64,000 bases of DNA from Heligmosomoides polygyrus polygyrus (GCA_947396885.1 OX377201.1:61840623-61904622), one strand, 5' to 3'. Positions 11,430 to 23,220 are shown, counted from the first letter of the stretch. Program-made: numbers and translations. The notes: a model not told the origin generated them from the letters alone.

Positions 11430-12265
11430 TATATACAAATTTCTAGTCGAATCGGAACTTTTCAAATCAAATTAGACACTTTTCACGTTAAATCGGACAC
11501 TCTTCTAAGCCGGCCTGTGAACTTTGAAATCAAATTGAACGTCTTACAAATCGAGACGAGCTCTTTACAAGTTAAACTAAAGACTCTCCAAGATGGTTAG
11601 AATAATTTTTTATTCAAGGAAAACCTAGAATAACTCTCTTCGTAATTTTTTTACTTCAGCTGCCGAATGAGTTAAACAATTTTATAAAATTTTTATTTTT
11701 TGAAAGAAAATAATAATTAAATTTTGCGTTAAGGCACAGTAAGGCAGCAATCATGTCGTGCATCAAAAAACTGGATTGTGCCATGCATTCAAAAAGTTCA
11801 CGCGACGTTTATTTGATTGATAGTGTAAATGCTGCTTAATGCAGTAAGAGAGTTAGGATATGTGTGTTTTCTACAATTGTTTGTGTTGCGCCGCTTGTAG
11901 GTGTAAAACTGTACACAACAAAAAGTTCGCTATCAATCGAATAAAAATCGCTAAGTTTCGGATGGAAGCAAGGCGCGATCTCTGTTCTGGTAATATAAAA
12001 TAGCCGCCTTCCTGCTTTCTAAAACACTCCTTAAGCCATTGTCTTTCCTCAAAAATTAATTTTTTTATAAAATTTCAAAATATGTGTTCTCATGTTGAAA
12101 AGTAAATTAAAACTTCAAAGAAGGTTATACTAAACTTTTACTTGAACAACAAATTATTTTAACATTTTCGGAGAGTCTCTAGTTTGATGTAAGAGAAGCT
12201 CATTTCGATTTAGAAGAGTTTGCTTTGATTTGAAAAGTCTTAGGTTAGCTTCAGTCTTAGGTCAG
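11430..12265. mobile_element. fold-back DNA element with ~200-bp inverted ends
   Basis: The left end (11455-11640: AAATCAAATTAGACACTTTTCACG, CTCTTCTAAG, CTCTCCAAGATGG, AATAATTTTTTATTCAAG) recurs inverted at the right end (12115-12265: CTTGAACAACAAATTATTTT, GGAGAGTCTC, TTTGATGT, TCTTAG). The interior contains GTGCATCAAAAAAC and TTGATTGATAGTGTAAATGC. The same element is recognisable, rearranged, at ~52985-53910. No transposase ORF. Confidence 0.65.
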
Positions 12266-12329
12266 CTGTAAAATTTGCACAACTAAAGGTTGAATGCTTG
12301 TCAGTGTAGGCCAATATATGCTGGTCCAC

Positions 12330-13140
12330 TGAATGGAATCTCCCTTTGGCGTCAGAAAAGAGGGTGTTTATGAGAATAGGATCGTCGGCCGCACCGACTG
12401 AGTATTTTGTTGGCGATCACCCGATCTCTAAAGTTCATTCAGTGAGAGACCTTGGATTTCATAACGATGATAAGCTTGATTTTTCGGAACACTATAAGGT
12501 TATCCAGAGAAAGGCATAGTCACGCATATTCCAAATTTTCAAGGGTCTCTGCACTCCCAACAACGCAGTTCTGGTACAAGTTTACAAAACATACGTAAGA
12601 GCTATCGTTGAGACTGGATCTACCTTGTTCTCTCCTTATAAAAAAAGGACATTACTTTTCTGGAGAAAATTCAGAACAGTTATACAAGGAAAATCCTACC
12701 TCGATCAGGAAGTTTTCTGTACTCTAGAGTACCTCGAGGAAACATTAGAGATAGATATTTCAATTTGCACAAATTGGAATCCCGTAGGAAGCTTAGAGGT
12801 GTTTGTGCTATCTTCAAAATGCTGCCAGAAATCATGGACGTCGATGCTCAATTTTACTCTTTCCTACCTTCTAGAACTAGAGGTGGTTCGGAAAAGATCT
12901 CTTTTCGAAGCGCAAAGGTTAGGGATTTTTACTTGCATAGCAGGATCGACTTATTTGTCTCTAAAACACAATTTTTGTGCTGTTAGGCAAGTTTCCAGCT
13001 CTTTCAAACGTACGGCTGAGAGGAAGTTACTTCTCTTTTAAAATTTTACCTTGATATCTCTCTTTGCACGGTATTTCGTTTTGTTTTGTTTTTTTTTTCT
13101 CTAACGTGTGTCTTATACCACGTAATAAATTATTATTATT
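12330..13140 (+). mobile_element. CR1/jockey-like non-LTR retroelement, RT 3' fragment
   Basis: Across two frames the sequence reads VRDLGFHNDDKLDFSEHYKVIQRKA, then FQIFKGLCTPNNAVLVQVYKTYVRAIVE and TLFSPYKK, then LHKLESRRKLRGVCAIFKML, VDAQFYSFLPSRTRGG and HSRIDLFVSK. This is the RT connection and thumb of CR1/jockey-type elements. An in-frame stop (after the VIQRKA segment) and a frameshift near 12660-12765 show it is dead. The end near 13125-13140 is an ATTATTATTATT tract, typical of short 3'-terminal simple repeats of such elements. No endonuclease is visible, so the copy is 5' truncated. Confidence 0.75.
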
Positions 13141-14104
13141 AGCTATCAGTCCATGTGAACTTCTCCCGTTAATCACCTGCACGAAGCTGAAGAGGCCAAC
13201 TTCACCGTCATATGGGTGGCGCCGTCTAGACGAAAGATTAGCAATCGCTTATTCCACTCACCCATAATTTCTGCTGCACTTCTGTGAGCTGAAGTGTAAC
13301 AGAAAAACAAACTTGTACGAGCCCTGAAATAAGCATTTGGTAGGCAATCTTAGGGAACAGATTCTTAGGGAACACCACGTTTAATTGATAGGTTCGAACT
13401 CTGCGACCTGCCCTAACCTGACGGTGAGTTCATTATGTTTTCCAACGTCATTCTCTGAAACGAAGGTCCGCAGGAGCCAAACGAAAGCAACGAGAGCAGC
13501 AATGACATCACTTCATCCCACATCCTCTATTTCTTGGGGTCCTATTATTCCAGGATCCCCATTCAAGGGGTACCATTGGCTACAGATGAGTCTAAGGTGA
13601 GCAGAAATTCTCAAGGTCCTGAATTAAGTTGTGAAGTGTTTTAGTAAGTTTTGAACGCATTGTTCTGAAAAAGTTTTACATAAATGTTCCGGCTGTCGTC
13701 ATCAGGACTTTAAGGACTTTAGCCTGCTTGTTTCAGAAGAGTGGTACCCCCGCCCCCGCGTCCAATTTGCACTGAGTTGTAGCATTATCAGCAACAACAA
13801 CAAAAGATAAGATAAGATAAGATATTCTAGGAATCGTCTAAGGACGATGTTCCACTACTCTCAGAGCTCTCACCTGGTCTCTATACACCCTCGTTGAGGA
13901 TAAAGTTGGAAAATATAATGAACTCACGTTAGAACAGCTGAAAGACTTCGACTCTATCAGCTGGACGCCGCGTTCTTTATGAATCTCTGCTCCATTTGCC
14001 TACCGGCGTAGTGGTTCTGGAGAGCAGCTCACTGAAGTGTGAGCAAATTCTCGACAAATTGAATAACTGATTATTGAGCAGACAGCGCTCTTTGGCGAAT
14101 ACTA
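13141..14104. other. intergenic, no gene seen
   Basis: Only short unsupported frames. GATAAGATAAGATAAGAT simple repeat at ~13806-13823. No recognised exon. Confidence 0.4.
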
Positions 14105-14240
14105 AGGCCTATGTCATACCATCGCTCAACCCGAGCGAAGCCTAATATAAGCTCCTATATCGACTCATCGCTTCGCGCGATCGATATGGGAGCCTATCAT
14201 TAGGCTTTGCTCGAGGTGAGCGATGGTATGACATAGGCCT
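14105..14240. repeat. 136-bp near-perfect palindrome (hairpin MITE)
   Basis: The left arm begins AGGCCTATGTCATACCATCG and the right arm ends with its exact complement at 14221-14240. The arms continue through GCTCA.CC..GAGC.AAGCCTAAT to a centre near CGATATAGG/CTTCGCGCGATC. Nearly all bases pair, so the transcript would form a long hairpin. No ORF. It looks like a palindromic MITE or a foldback unit. Confidence 0.85.
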
Positions 14241-14930
14241 ACCAACAGCCAACGTCCAGTCCTGCAGTTTTTGTAAACTAATGAGTGCTGCTAGTGGTTC
14301 ATCCACACAGAATTGTGCGTCGTTGCCCTACGCCTACGATGTCTGGGAAGCAATAGACCAGATTTCCCAGCTCAACTACTTGAAAATCCAGATCAGATCA
14401 GTGGGTGCTGCTAATGGTTCTCAGCACACAGCCTTGGCTGCAATAATAACATCAAGCATTAATACGTACGTGCAGAAGCCAAAGCTACACTTCAGGGAGC
14501 GTTTATATGTATTTATAAAACACAATATATAATATTAGTGTGCACCCCATAAGAACACGTTTGGGCAGAACGTCTCGTCAGTTGCGCCAGTTTCAGACGT
14601 CAGATTGTGAACAACTAGACAACGTGACAGCACACAGAGCTGATTTTTTTTCTTCTTTTGAAATTGAGAAACGAACATCGCTGATGTCGTCTCGAAAGAA
14701 TCAAGGAAATTTTGTTGTTATTGTCAAGCAATGAATGACATTCTCCACAATCAGGTCCATATTTCTCTCTTGCAGAAATGGAGGGCTACAGAGGGCGGCT
14801 GATCGTGTTTACAAACAATTCCGGTGTCTCTGCACGTTTAGGTAAATACAGCAGAGGAAAAAGTAATTGGAGACTATGTTTCTCACCATAACTCTACTCA
14901 TATTTAATTAGTTACACTCGAATTCTGAGA
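14241..14930. other. intergenic, no gene seen
   Basis: Short open frames only (14281-14532, 14540-14734 +), with no recognised motif and no clear repeat family. Confidence 0.35.
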
Positions 14931-15010
14931 TGTAAAACGCATGCAATTGGCCAAAACAAAAAACGGCGACAGACAACATGAAGGCTGACCAAAGCTCTGC
15001 TATAAGATCC

Positions 15011-15018
15011 ATGCAAAC
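15011..15018. repeat. left 8-bp target-site duplication of the hAT-like element
   Basis: ATGCAAAC directly before the CAGGGGTGTGCG terminus; identical to 17068-17075. Confidence 0.85.
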
Positions 15019-17067
15019 CAGGGGTGTGCGTAAATGAAATCCGAAATTTCGTAAATCGTAAATCGTAATTTCGAAGAAAGCGTCGTAAGTCGTAAATCGT
15101 GAACCGTAAATCGTAAGATGTGCAGATATAGTGCATTCAGTTTCCCTGATTTCTTCTATTACATTAAAGCTAATCGAAGCTATATGTGTTTCATTGAGGC
15201 GTGTTCAGCTGGAGCTGAACACTTTTCTAATTAAGATGGAAGCCAATAAAATCAACTAGCACGCTTCAAATCGAGCTGGACAAGTTTTAGGACAACCGAA
15301 ATAAACTGCTTGTTCAAAAACGCTACCTTAAAAGGCGCCTTTAACGGTGCCAAAATAAAAAGCTTACACTGCATCTGTCTACTAGTTATTGGCTTGCATA
15401 TAAAACTATGACTTTGTAGAAACAACCGCAACAACGCTGACCAACTCGATGAAAACAGCAGTTGCACAAATAACCCAACAAGCATCCCCAACTAAGTGAG
15501 CGCATGGCACATTTCTATGACATGACACATCTAAAGTTCTAAGCCTTCGCACGTGTTGAAGTGTACCCAACAGCGTTTTTGTAGCAGACGAGAAGCAACT
15601 GAGGGACGCTTGAAGGAGTATGATCACATTGTTTGACACTCATCACAGTCGAATTTTTAACTTAAAATTATAAAGGAAGGTCTTTTGTGTGTCATTTTTT
15701 AAAAGTAGAATAAAGAAGCAAGGTACAGTTTGAATTGAAAGTGGTTTAACTGATTCGTACAAGGTGCATTTTAAACATGGGGAAAACCCATGGTAGGGGA
15801 GGGGAACGGCTATCGCGTGCTCCAGAATAGGAGTTCTTGATTCGGATCCTACCACGAGCAATCAAGTCTACCACACCTGCAGGGTTGTGGATTGATACCT
15901 GATTTCTCTGGGAAGGATAAAACACTGATCTCTACATCGACTGGATACCGCAATTCATTCTATAAGGCAAACCCACACTCGAATGACCTCTATGATATCC
16001 CACAGAGGTAGAAAGAATGGATGGCGCATCTCAAACAGGGACTGACTAACGTCATGCTTTGTCCTATCATTTTTGATGGCAACCACAGCTTCTAGAATGA
16101 AAGAACTTCGTTCGACGATACCAGCCAATTATGTTCGGCATTCACTTCGTTCGCATGTTTCATTGCACTCGCTAAATTTCGAAAACTCCAAAATATTGAG
16201 TTACTAATTAATGACTGCTTGCATTAGCCAGTCTGCTCTCCACAACCTTTGTAACAAACGCTATCGTATCTTTTGCCAAGTCTTTAGCATTCTGAACGGA
16301 TCCCATAGGGCGAACACAGCAGCTCCAATCAAACCACTGAAAACGAGACCAAAAGTGTAAATTTTTTCACTTTTATCATGAAAATGTCAGGCGTTTTGCT
16401 TAAGGCGCACCTCATATGTAAACACACTCCGGCCCAAGACGTGCAGGGATAATCAGATAGAAACATGATTGTTTCATTCTTTCCAATGGTTTGCAGTTAT
16501 TCCACAGCCACCAATCATGTCCAATATTTTCCTTGATGGCTTTGCATGAGTTCTACTCGTGTGCATTGGAAAGAGTCGTCTATGTGGTGAACAAGTGGTG
16601 AAAAAGTTACAAGTGGAATAGGCGGTGGTTGCAGCATAGAATGTGGTTCAGCAGGTGATCATCTTCATTCCAGTGCAAGGAGAATTATCATGACTTTCTG
16701 TGAAGTGAACGAAATGCTCTCAGGGAATAAGAGTGTGATCAGAAAAAAGGCTAGCCCAGTTCCATTGCCCGTAATTAACCAGAGCGGCCTGTTCACAAAG
16801 CTGTGTTTTTCTGTCACGGCGCCATAACATAACATAAAAATGTAAATGGGAAATAACAATGAGCTATGATGGAAGTCTTTAAAAGTGGGTACATCGTCAT
16901 AACCCGAATTGTATCACGTTATTTGGACGTTTGTCATCATTGGACCGAAGATTACATTTACGAATATTTACGATTTAGACCCAAAATGTCGTAAATCGTA
17001 AATCGTAAAAAAATTGCCAAAATCACCGTAAATCTAAAATCGTAAGTCGTAATTACGCACACCTCTG
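15019..17067. mobile_element. hAT-like transposon with 8-bp target duplication, non-autonomous
   Basis: Ends CAGGGGTGTGCGTAA (15019-15033) and TTACGCACACCTCTG (17053-17067) form a 15-bp terminal inverted repeat with one mismatch. Both sides carry the identical 8-mer ATGCAAAC (15011-15018 and 17068-17075), the target-site length of hAT elements. Both subterminal regions are packed with CGTAAATCGTAA-type repeats (15048-15118; 16957-17050), probable transposase binding arrays. No transposase ORF is visible. It lies inside a mariner transposase gene, so it is younger than that remnant. Confidence 0.85.
16264..16866 (-). CDS. possible host-gene exons carried inside the hAT-like element
   Basis: Three - strand pieces look coding. 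16665-16859 encodes a hydrophobic segment (FVNRPLWLITGNGTGLAFF, LITLLFPESISF) that could be one to two membrane helices. ~16485-16580 gives HAKPSRKILDMIGGCGITAN after a CACATAG acceptor. ~16267-16340 gives GLIGAAVFALWDPFRML then KTWQKIR and a stop, after a TCGTTTTCAG acceptor. They may belong to one membrane protein gene fragment. I do not recognise the family, the joins are not established, and none resembles a transposase. If real, this would be gene capture by the element; chance frames are the alternative. Confidence 0.25.
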
Positions 17068-17075
17068 ATGCAAAC
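17068..17075. repeat. right 8-bp target-site duplication of the hAT-like element
   Basis: ATGCAAAC directly after the CACACCTCTG terminus; identical to 15011-15018. Confidence 0.85.
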
Positions 17076-17690
17076 CATGAAGCCGCATAACGTGATAGGC
17101 CATTTAGTGCTCTCACTTTCCACGTAGAGGCCATATTTGGCTCTTTGCCGGTGGAACTCTTTGTAGCCAAGAAAGCCCTTAGCAAGTGGTAATCTGAGCG
17201 GCTATGTCAGGAGAATACGGCTGATGGAGAACAGTCTCCCAGCCCAACCCTTTTTGGCGCGTTGCTTTAGTTACATGGCGTCTGGCGTTGTCATAAATAA
17301 GGTCCACTGAAGGCCGTCTCGGCCTCTTTTCTCAAACAGCTTCCCCGAGTATATGAGTGGCGTAAAAGTCAGCGGTGGCCGTGTGCTCTTGCGGGACCAG
17401 CTCGTAGTACAGCATTCCCTTCGAGTCCCAGAAGCAGCACAGAAGAACCTTCTTGAGGTGCACGTTAAACTTCGCTTACATAGGCGGCTCTAGGTAGCCA
17501 AACGGCACGGTGGGCGCTGAAGTCGTAGAGAAACTCTAGTTAGGCGATGTACGGCGTCCTCAGATGGCGCGAGGGGTCACCGAGGCGGGAGAGTAGACTG
17601 GCTCCGGAACTAATCTGGGTCCCGATCAGGGCTACTGGACATTTCACACTCGTAATAAACCGCTTTCAACGGACCAAAATTTGAATTCGA

Positions 17691-20425
17691 ACAACCCTTC
17701 AATTCAGAATTAACTGGGGAATGCTCTCATAGGCAACTTTCCGTTTTTTAACAATTTTTAGATGACACTCAATCAGCATTTGGGTGAGATTCATTCGTAA
17801 CTACGTGGCCAAAATCTCTTCCAGCCTAGTCAAGATTTCACCTATTGAGAACTATAAGGTGTTTTCATAGGCCTCCAAATATCTGTGTTTCTTTCTTCAA
17901 AGAAACGATTTTGTGTTCACTTCAATCATGCAAAAAGTGTGCGGCTAACTGCAAAGAAGTGTCATGTGGCCAATTTTGCCAGTGTACATTTACTAGCGAT
18001 TTCAACCCCAAAGATTCCACTTTTGCAGCATGATTTCCAGTCTTGCCTTCAACGGGACAAACGATTATAAGAACACATAAGCTTTCATAGCGAAATTGTA
18101 GACCTCCAAAGTGGAGAATTTTCTGAAAATAATAGCACTTAAATTATCGGATCCTTTAAAAAAAGTATATCATTGTGACCGAGAAATGCTAGGGAATACA
18201 GAGAACTATGTGTTACTACAAATAAAGTAGAAAAAAGGCTTTAATAGGCCAAATTTCCTCCTTCATTAGCTACTTAGGAGCTATGGGTGTAATCATCTCC
18301 AGCTAGGGAAGGGGTCAGCCGCGCCAGACAGAAATTAGGTCACTAAACTATTTTTCAGGCGCTCGCTATGCGCTTTGCAGCTCAGCGGGAAGAGAGCTCG
18401 GTACTAAACACGATTAGTGTTTCATTTTATAAAGCGCTACAGAAAAGCGGCGGAAAAGGCGGTTTTTTTTTCGCTTTTTCCGCCCAAAGAACAAAAGTTA
18501 AGGCCGTTATTGTATGGTGTTTGGGTATGGCCGTCGGGGTAGAAACCACTTCCTATCATGTTTGCTGATTAATTACTATGGTAAGAATTGATAACAAGGT
18601 AGAGGCATTAGTACTTGCCTTCTAAGGCGTGATTCAACTGTTTTTGGGTACCTAGTCACGATCAAAGGATAAGACCCTTTGAAACATTGCCTCGTGGTGA
18701 AGTCGCTCATGCTATCAAGGAATCCTCCGACATAGACAATTCGGAAACTTTTGCCCAAATCCGATAGCCGCTATATTCCCGATCGAGTATATTTCACCAT
18801 CTTATAGCCCTGACGAAGATTCAGTGGTCAGCGCGTTCAATAATTAGTTGAGGGAAAGCGCTGAAACGCTAGCGCTGGGTTTCTATCAGTCTGCTAGTGC
18901 AGGATGTTCACCGGCGTGAAGAAAATACGGTTTAACTGTTCCATAATCGAATCGGAAATGCTAGAGTTTGAGTACATTGTTTTGAAGCGAGACCATACAC
19001 TAGCTGAATCTAGGCGAAGGTGGATCTCTTTCCGATGGAAGGGACTAGCAGCTTTCAGCACAATTTAGTAGTGTTTTAGGGTGCAACGATACGTCAATGG
19101 TTTTCGCGACGAAAATCAGCTTAGAGCGATTTCGCATACTGGTACGAGATTGTCCCAGAAAGGAGCTGGGTTCCCAAAATCATATACCTGGACTTTGCTT
19201 CAGATGAACTGACAAACCGATTATATCTCAGAAATTAAAAAGTGTCGATCTAACGTTTCCAAATTTGCCCAAATTTCATCTGATATTGGCATTAAGAGTA
19301 CTTGAGTGGAATAGACTTCGGAGCTGCTTTCATATCCAATTTGCATGGATCCTGTCCCTGATGCCTGGGAAATGTCCCAGACGCCTGGATAATGTTCCAG
19401 ATGATGATTCGATAAGAATGGTTGGGAATGTGCAATATCCCAGTTCGTTAGGCTCTAGAGGAGTCCGCACACCGGTACGTAGTATATGTTTGTAATGTTC
19501 GAGCAGACCTCGAATAACATGGCTTCCATGGCCGAGATACCTGGATCATTTGAGATTGATTGCATAGATATAAAATGGGAATATCCCACCTCATCAAGTT
19601 TAGGAGCGGATTCGTAGAGTAGTGAAATTACATAGGTGGTTGGAGTGTTCGAACAGATCCTGAGTTAGCTGGTTTCTTCAATACCGTAATGGATGGACGT
19701 CGGTCTAGATGAAGTCTGACGAGGTCACATTGCTTAGAAGTATTTGTAGAGCATTCCTACTGGGTTATGGAACAAATTTGGTCAGTGGTACGATTTTAGA
19801 ATTAATCGAGTAGATATCGAGAAAGCTGGCTTCTATTGCCAATGTTTCTGCATGTTGACCCATATGTTTATTGAAGCTCCCAGTTCGCGATAATCTTGAG
19901 TTCGGATCAGAGTAGTTTTGTAGAATAGTCTGTCCAGTCGAAACAGATAGCGGAAAAGAGTGAGCTTATCTCAAAAAACTGTCCAGTCGAAACAGATAGC
20001 GGAAAAGAGTGAGCTTATCTCAAAAAAGAAATACGAAACTGTAATAGTGACAAAGCACATTCTGTCTGCTTCTTTATGAATTCGAGAACGAGAAAAGTAG
20101 GTACTTGTGAGTCAAAGAAGACTTCGTTCAGAAAATACTCACTGGATATGGATTCAGTTTTGCTTCTGGTCATGTGGAAGAGCTTCCCCGAGTACAGTTT
20201 CGACGGCAGTGATACAACGTCCACACCCATGCTTAGGACTTACAAGAGAACTGTCTGAACGGTACGCCGGAAAGGCAAGAACGAGTACTATAGGGAGAAT
20301 CCCCTTCCCCCAAATAGTAATACAACATGTTTTGTTTTTGCCGAATCCTTGAGGCAAACAAGTGCGAGGGTGTAAAGGTTAAGGGTCCGCAGAGCGAGCT
20401 CTTCATGGCAGCGCAAGATCCCGGT
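17691..20425. other. intergenic, no recognised gene
   Basis: Open frames of 60-80 codons (17845-18033, 18368-18568, 19265-19495, 20076-20352) lack motifs or splice support. 19200-19700 contains loosely repeated segments (CTGG.TAATGT.CC, GAATATCCCA, GTTCGA.CAGA.CC) that look like an eroded tandem repeat. Confidence 0.4.
19930..20027. repeat. exact 49-bp tandem duplication
   Basis: The 49-bp unit beginning CTGTCCAGTCGAAACAGATA and ending TCTCAAAAAA occurs twice without a difference (19930-19978, 19979-20027). It is a recent duplication or an assembly artefact. Confidence 0.95.
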
Positions 20426-20427
20426 GT

Positions 20428-20497
20428 CGTGGACTGGGTGGTGCAGTGGTAGGGGGCACGCCTCTTGTTCGTGAGGTCCAGGGTTCGGCCCCATGAT
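20428..20497 (+). other. tRNA-like sequence (pol III A/B boxes), probably tRNA-derived repeat
   Basis: TGGTGCAGTGGTAGGGGGCACGC resembles an A box and AGGGTTCGGCCCC a B box at tRNA spacing, with a CTCTTGTTCGTGAG hairpin between them. The acceptor stem does not close well, so it is a degenerate tRNA or a SINE head rather than a functional tRNA gene. Confidence 0.4.
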
Positions 20498-20773
20498 ACG
20501 TCGCGTTTTTGCACTATTACCATAGTATCGGATTTCCATAGAAATTTCCATATATGAACTTGTTTTTGGCCTTCACAGTTCCTGCTCAGTAGTACTCCGC
20601 TGCAGCCCAAGTCTGGTGGAATCGCGATACAGTACACCTTCCCAAGTTCTCAAACTTGTATAGAATAACAATTCTAGCATAGCCAACCTTTTCCTCCGAT
20701 ATGATGTCCTCCCGAAAACGTGATAATGCCTACACTGGTTAGTCGTGTCGTGACTCCGGCACAATCCTCTTCT

Positions 20774-20828
20774 GGGGCCGGATTCATCAACCACTTACCG
20801 GCTGTAAGTGGTTGATGAATCCGGCCCC
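20774..20828. repeat. perfect 25-bp-stem hairpin
   Basis: GGGGCCGGATTCATCAACCA...TTAC (25 nt) is followed by a 5-nt loop CGGCT and the exact complement ending GAATCCGGCCCC. No mismatch in the stem. The GGCCGGATTCATCAA terminus reappears in the weaker palindrome at 48261-48380. Confidence 0.95.
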
Positions 20829-22984
20829 TGGTTCCTATCGCCTTGAAAATTCAATACCATAAGCCTGACCTCCATGAGCCTGATAAGACGTTTTAACACC
20901 TAATCTTCGGCACTGTAACGCCTCTAAGAGAGCGCCTTTCGAACAGGGCCAGTGACCTATGGAGCATGTCGCGCATATATCTGCGCACTCTAGGTGTTAG
21001 CATAGGTGTTCGGTGGCCACACGAATATATTATCCGTAACTATTCCTCCTTACAAACCCTCGCGTTTTAGTCGCTCCGTTGTTGTTCTTGGAGTAGAAAT
21101 ACAAAACGTAGTTTTCACCGTGGTGTAGCGGAGGAGAAAGTTCCGTTTTGAACTTCTATGATTATTGCGATAGTCGAGCCGTCCGTTGGCAGCGTTGGTA
21201 CCGTTGGCAGCGCGTCGGCCCGAAGTTCAGCGCTGGCTGGCAGAGCTGACCTGAGAGGGCGGTGCCCAGGACACTCATTCCGGCTTTTTCTTGTCTTGAT
21301 GACAATCCACCCATCCGCTCACGTTAAGAGCTAAAGGTTCTATTACTGCTTCCCCGTCTAAATGGCATAGATCGTTATTGACACATTTCCATTTCCAATG
21401 TCTGCAATTTGCCTCAAATTAGGTAAAGACGTCGCTATCTGAGCAGCAAGGGGAGTTGAGATATTGTCAGGGCACACTTCGAAGCCTAAACCACCGCTCC
21501 CTAGGACTTAAGGGAGTTAAGTTCCCCACGTTTCTAGAAGAAGTCAAATAAAGGATTTCCCGTGTCAGCTTTCTCAAGTTGTAGGGGGCACCTTTGCTGC
21601 TCCTAGGCCTTAATGTTACGCAGCCTCCTAGGGAAAAGAAGTAGCGAGGTACGTGATTCCTCTAGAATTTCAGCTTTTATTTAGCCTAGGAAGTTCACAT
21701 CAACCATTAATACAGGCTTAATCCTCACTCCGGTGAGCTGTTGTTTACCCACCGCAGTTGAAGCAATTTCAATGTACACTTCGACGACTACAGACCTATG
21801 CTACTTCAACGCTGAAGCACGCATTGGATTCGTCACAGCTCTACCTTCGCAGCTACCGCCATCAAGGAACTATTTGGATTCCTCACAGTCCTAATTTTCA
21901 CGACTATGTATGTAACAAATATTACATCACAGCTCAACTTCGATGCACACTTCGACGACTAATAAGCTAATAATATTAACTGTGCCTCCTTATTATCATA
22001 GCATCCAAAGCTTCGATTTGTGGTATTGTGTGATTGCATGATAACTGGGCTCATAGTTCGCTGGATTCTGAAAAACATGTTAGTCTTGAGTGCATTAGTA
22101 GCACTAAAGTTAGTCGTACATAAGTAATTCTCTGCTTAGATTAGATCCTGAATGTCTACGACAGTGCTTAGTGTGATTACTGCATACCCTCTGATGGTGA
22201 GTAACTCAAAGTCACATTGCAGATGTGTATAACAGTTTACAATTCACACTCGATAGCATACTACTTTACGGCAAAGACAAGAAAAAAAGCTTTCTCCCGT
22301 CGATGTTTGATGTTGTTCTTGGAGTAGAAATACAAAACGTGGTTTTCGCCGTAGTATACTGGAGGAGGAAGTCATTGTTAATTGCAGCGACCTATGGCGC
22401 AACGCGGCAAGTCCGCGGCCACGTCTGCCGACTCGTCGCCTTGACCCGCCGCTAGCGCGACATCCTCCACCGCAGCCGCGACGAGATTCAGGCCCGTGGG
22501 GCAGACGAGAGGTCAAGAAGAACCAGGATAGATTTCTACAACACACGCTACGGGCCTGCGATTCTTTGAGATATAAGACTCTCATTACGTCTCCCTGTAG
22601 TCTTTCTGATTGACTTCTAGGATTATTCTCAGCCGTTCTTATGCTTGCTTACAACAGTTTGACAACACCTTAATTTTTCTCCTTAGGTTTCCCTCATTAG
22701 TTTCGATTTATTTTCCAAAAATAACTTCAAGTCCGAGACATTGATCCATGGTATTCGTTCGAAACCATTTTTAGCGTCCTCTCCTATTTCCTTGCCAGCT
22801 ATGATCAGTTAGCCTAATCCTCTTTACAACTCAGAAGGGGCCTTTCTAACCATGGTGAGGTGGCTAAATAGCTGGGCAAGCACCACTGTGAGATTCAAGC
22901 AAAGTCCCAAGAAGTAGTCGACGCGTTCGCGGCAGCGACTTCCGCACATGAGACGGTAGTCAGTGATGCCGCAGCAGGGGCTAA
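20829..22984. other. intergenic, no recognised gene
   Basis: Frames 22225-22455 (+) and 22244-22585 (-) have no recognised motif. The segment TGTTGTTCTTGGAGTAGAAA..CAAAACGTNGTTTTC occurs at 21078-21125 and 22310-22355, a small dispersed duplication. 21535-21720 and 21750-21965 hold loosely repeated segments (TTCGACGACTA). Confidence 0.4.
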
Positions 22985-23220
22985 TCACGGCGCAGAGATG
23001 GCTGTCGCAGTCGCGTTAACCAATCGTAAGTTCGATCCGCTCCCAGAGTCAGGCAGATAGGTATGCTGGTGAACCGCACGCCATCGATCAAGGCATACAG
23101 GATCCATCGAATAAACACTTCTCGGTTGCCGAGGGCTTGGAGGCGGCTGACGACTGTCGTTTGGGTACATCCGAGTCTTGTCGCAAATCTGTCGTCGCTC
23201 CAGTGCCTCGGTCTCACTTG
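22985..23220 (-). pseudogene. mariner-family transposase DNA-binding fragment
   Basis: The - strand frame 22981-23217 reads RPRHWSDDRFATRLGCTQTT, VVSRLQALGNREVFIRWI, LYALIDGVRF and SIPICLTL. The pattern ..la..LG.s.tTv.rrL.alG...k..rWvPh.Lt.......ic..L is the second helix-turn-helix and linker of mariner transposases. Only ~75 codons remain. No catalytic core follows in the expected direction, so it is a fragment. It is a different subfamily from the 17-kb remnant. Confidence 0.6.

Larger units (their letters stand above)
14931..17690 (-). pseudogene. mariner-type transposase remnant, split by a hAT-like insertion
   Basis: Outside the insertion at 15019-17067, the - strand of 17076-17690 reads, with stops, FLYDFSAHRAVWLPRAAYV, then KVLLCCFWDSKGMLYYELVP, HTATADFYATHI, and near the insertion YDNARRHVTKATRQKG and VLHQPYSPDI. 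This matches the mariner catalytic core order (..VLLC.wWD.kG..YyELlp.., ..t..aD.Y..ql, ..hDNArpHva..T........vlpHPpYSPDla). The C-terminal part continues on the other side of the insertion, ~15010 down to ~14935. Several stops and at least two frameshifts make it dead. N-terminal DNA-binding repeats were not found. Confidence 0.7.
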
